Part shown: positions 63,961-64,000 of the stretch, in pieces
Numbering within the stretch: position 1 is the first letter of the stretch
How the letters are laid out: each line of letters opens with the position of its first letter
NCBI RefSeq assembly: GCF_021168555.1
Contig: NZ_JAJOZS010000002.1
Span: 186,001 to 250,000 of the forward strand
Direction of reading: 5' to 3'
DNA: 64,000 nucleotides
DNA from: Stenotrophomonas sp. MMGLT7
GTDB taxonomy: Bacteria; Pseudomonadota; Gammaproteobacteria; Xanthomonadales; Xanthomonadaceae
The notes under the pieces: generated by a model
Database searches by the model: none
What the model saw: the letters and a program-made list of their open reading frames with translations, nothing else
What the model was told of the DNA's origin: nothing
Position numbers and translations under genes: made by a program

Positions 63961-64000
63961 ATGTCGATCCATGTCGAGGAAGGCGCAAGCGCGAACGTTC
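63961..64000 (+). CDS. Start of a gene divergent from the HxlR regulator (cut by window edge)
   Basis: ATG at 63961 has a very good Shine-Dalgarno (GAGAGGAAAACCAGC) and opens MSIHVEEGASANV. Only 13 codons are visible, so the product cannot be named; divergent location suggests the HxlR target, commonly an oxidoreductase. Confidence 0.6.
   Translation, partial: MSIHVEEGASANV

Overview
The window is high-GC gammaproteobacterial DNA, most likely from the family Xanthomonadaceae/Lysobacteraceae (Lysobacter, Luteimonas, Pseudoxanthomonas or Stenotrophomonas type). The reasons are the gene orders pilB-pilA-pilC-pilD-coaE, dnaX-ybaB-recR, rpmF-fabH-fabD-fabG-acpP-fabF-pabB-mltG-tmk-holB-pilZ and kdkA next to a family 9 glycosyltransferase, and abundant intergenic palindromic repeats: GGGATTC heptamers, CTTCTCCCGC-type BIMEs and GTAGGAGCGACTTC-type REPs. 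Genus and species cannot be fixed from the sequence alone. Nearly all of it reads as core chromosome with small accessory pieces.

Layout. 1-6.7 kb: type IV pilus block (pilB cut by the window edge, pilA with a sigma-54 promoter, pilC, pilD), a small toxin-antitoxin pair, and coaE. 7-10.7 kb: secreted nucleoside hydrolase and a TonB-dependent receptor. 11-21 kb: methylcitrate cycle for propionate (prpB, prpC, acnD, prpF, prpD) with divergent prpR and a matching sigma-54 promoter. 21-22 kb: YkgJ-type cysteine-cluster protein, a 57-aa protein and tRNA-Val. 22-33.7 kb: a long minus-strand fatty-acid/cell-envelope/replication block (yceD, rpmF, fabH, a kinase-like protein, fabD, fabG, acpP, fabF, pabB, mltG, tmk, holB, pilZ). 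34-39.4 kb: maf and three glycosyltransferase-type genes. 39.4-43.8 kb: moxR-DUF58-transglutaminase-Slp lipoprotein. 44-48 kb: HIT protein, recR, ybaB, dnaX, tRNA-Ser(GGA), 4.5S RNA. 48-55.4 kb: NTF2-like protein, MBL hydrolase, kdkA, family 9 glycosyltransferase, nucleotidyltransferase, a giant MFS/spermidine-synthase-like fusion, DUF6165. 55.8-57.9 kb: tRNA-Ser(CGA), PP2C phosphatase, IS1595/ISXO2-type insertion sequence. 58-61.6 kb: histidine kinase, small secreted Cys-rich peptide, response regulator, rimK. 62-64 kb: acyltransferase, HxlR regulator and the start of a divergent gene.

Most interesting region. Between 57999 and 60522 a response regulator, a 63-aa secreted peptide precursor with four cysteines, and a histidine kinase follow one another on the minus strand. 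The peptide gene plus only the membrane/periplasmic sensor half of the kinase sit in a low-GC patch, while the kinase core and the regulator are normal high-GC DNA. That is the pattern expected if a ligand/sensor cassette were exchanged as a unit. Two further points deserve attention: the ISXO2-type transposase is split by a -1 shift lying exactly on a canonical slippery heptamer followed by a hairpin, and a ~180-bp MITE with matching ends lies at 25.2 kb, with both the IS and the MITE abutting the same REP sequence.
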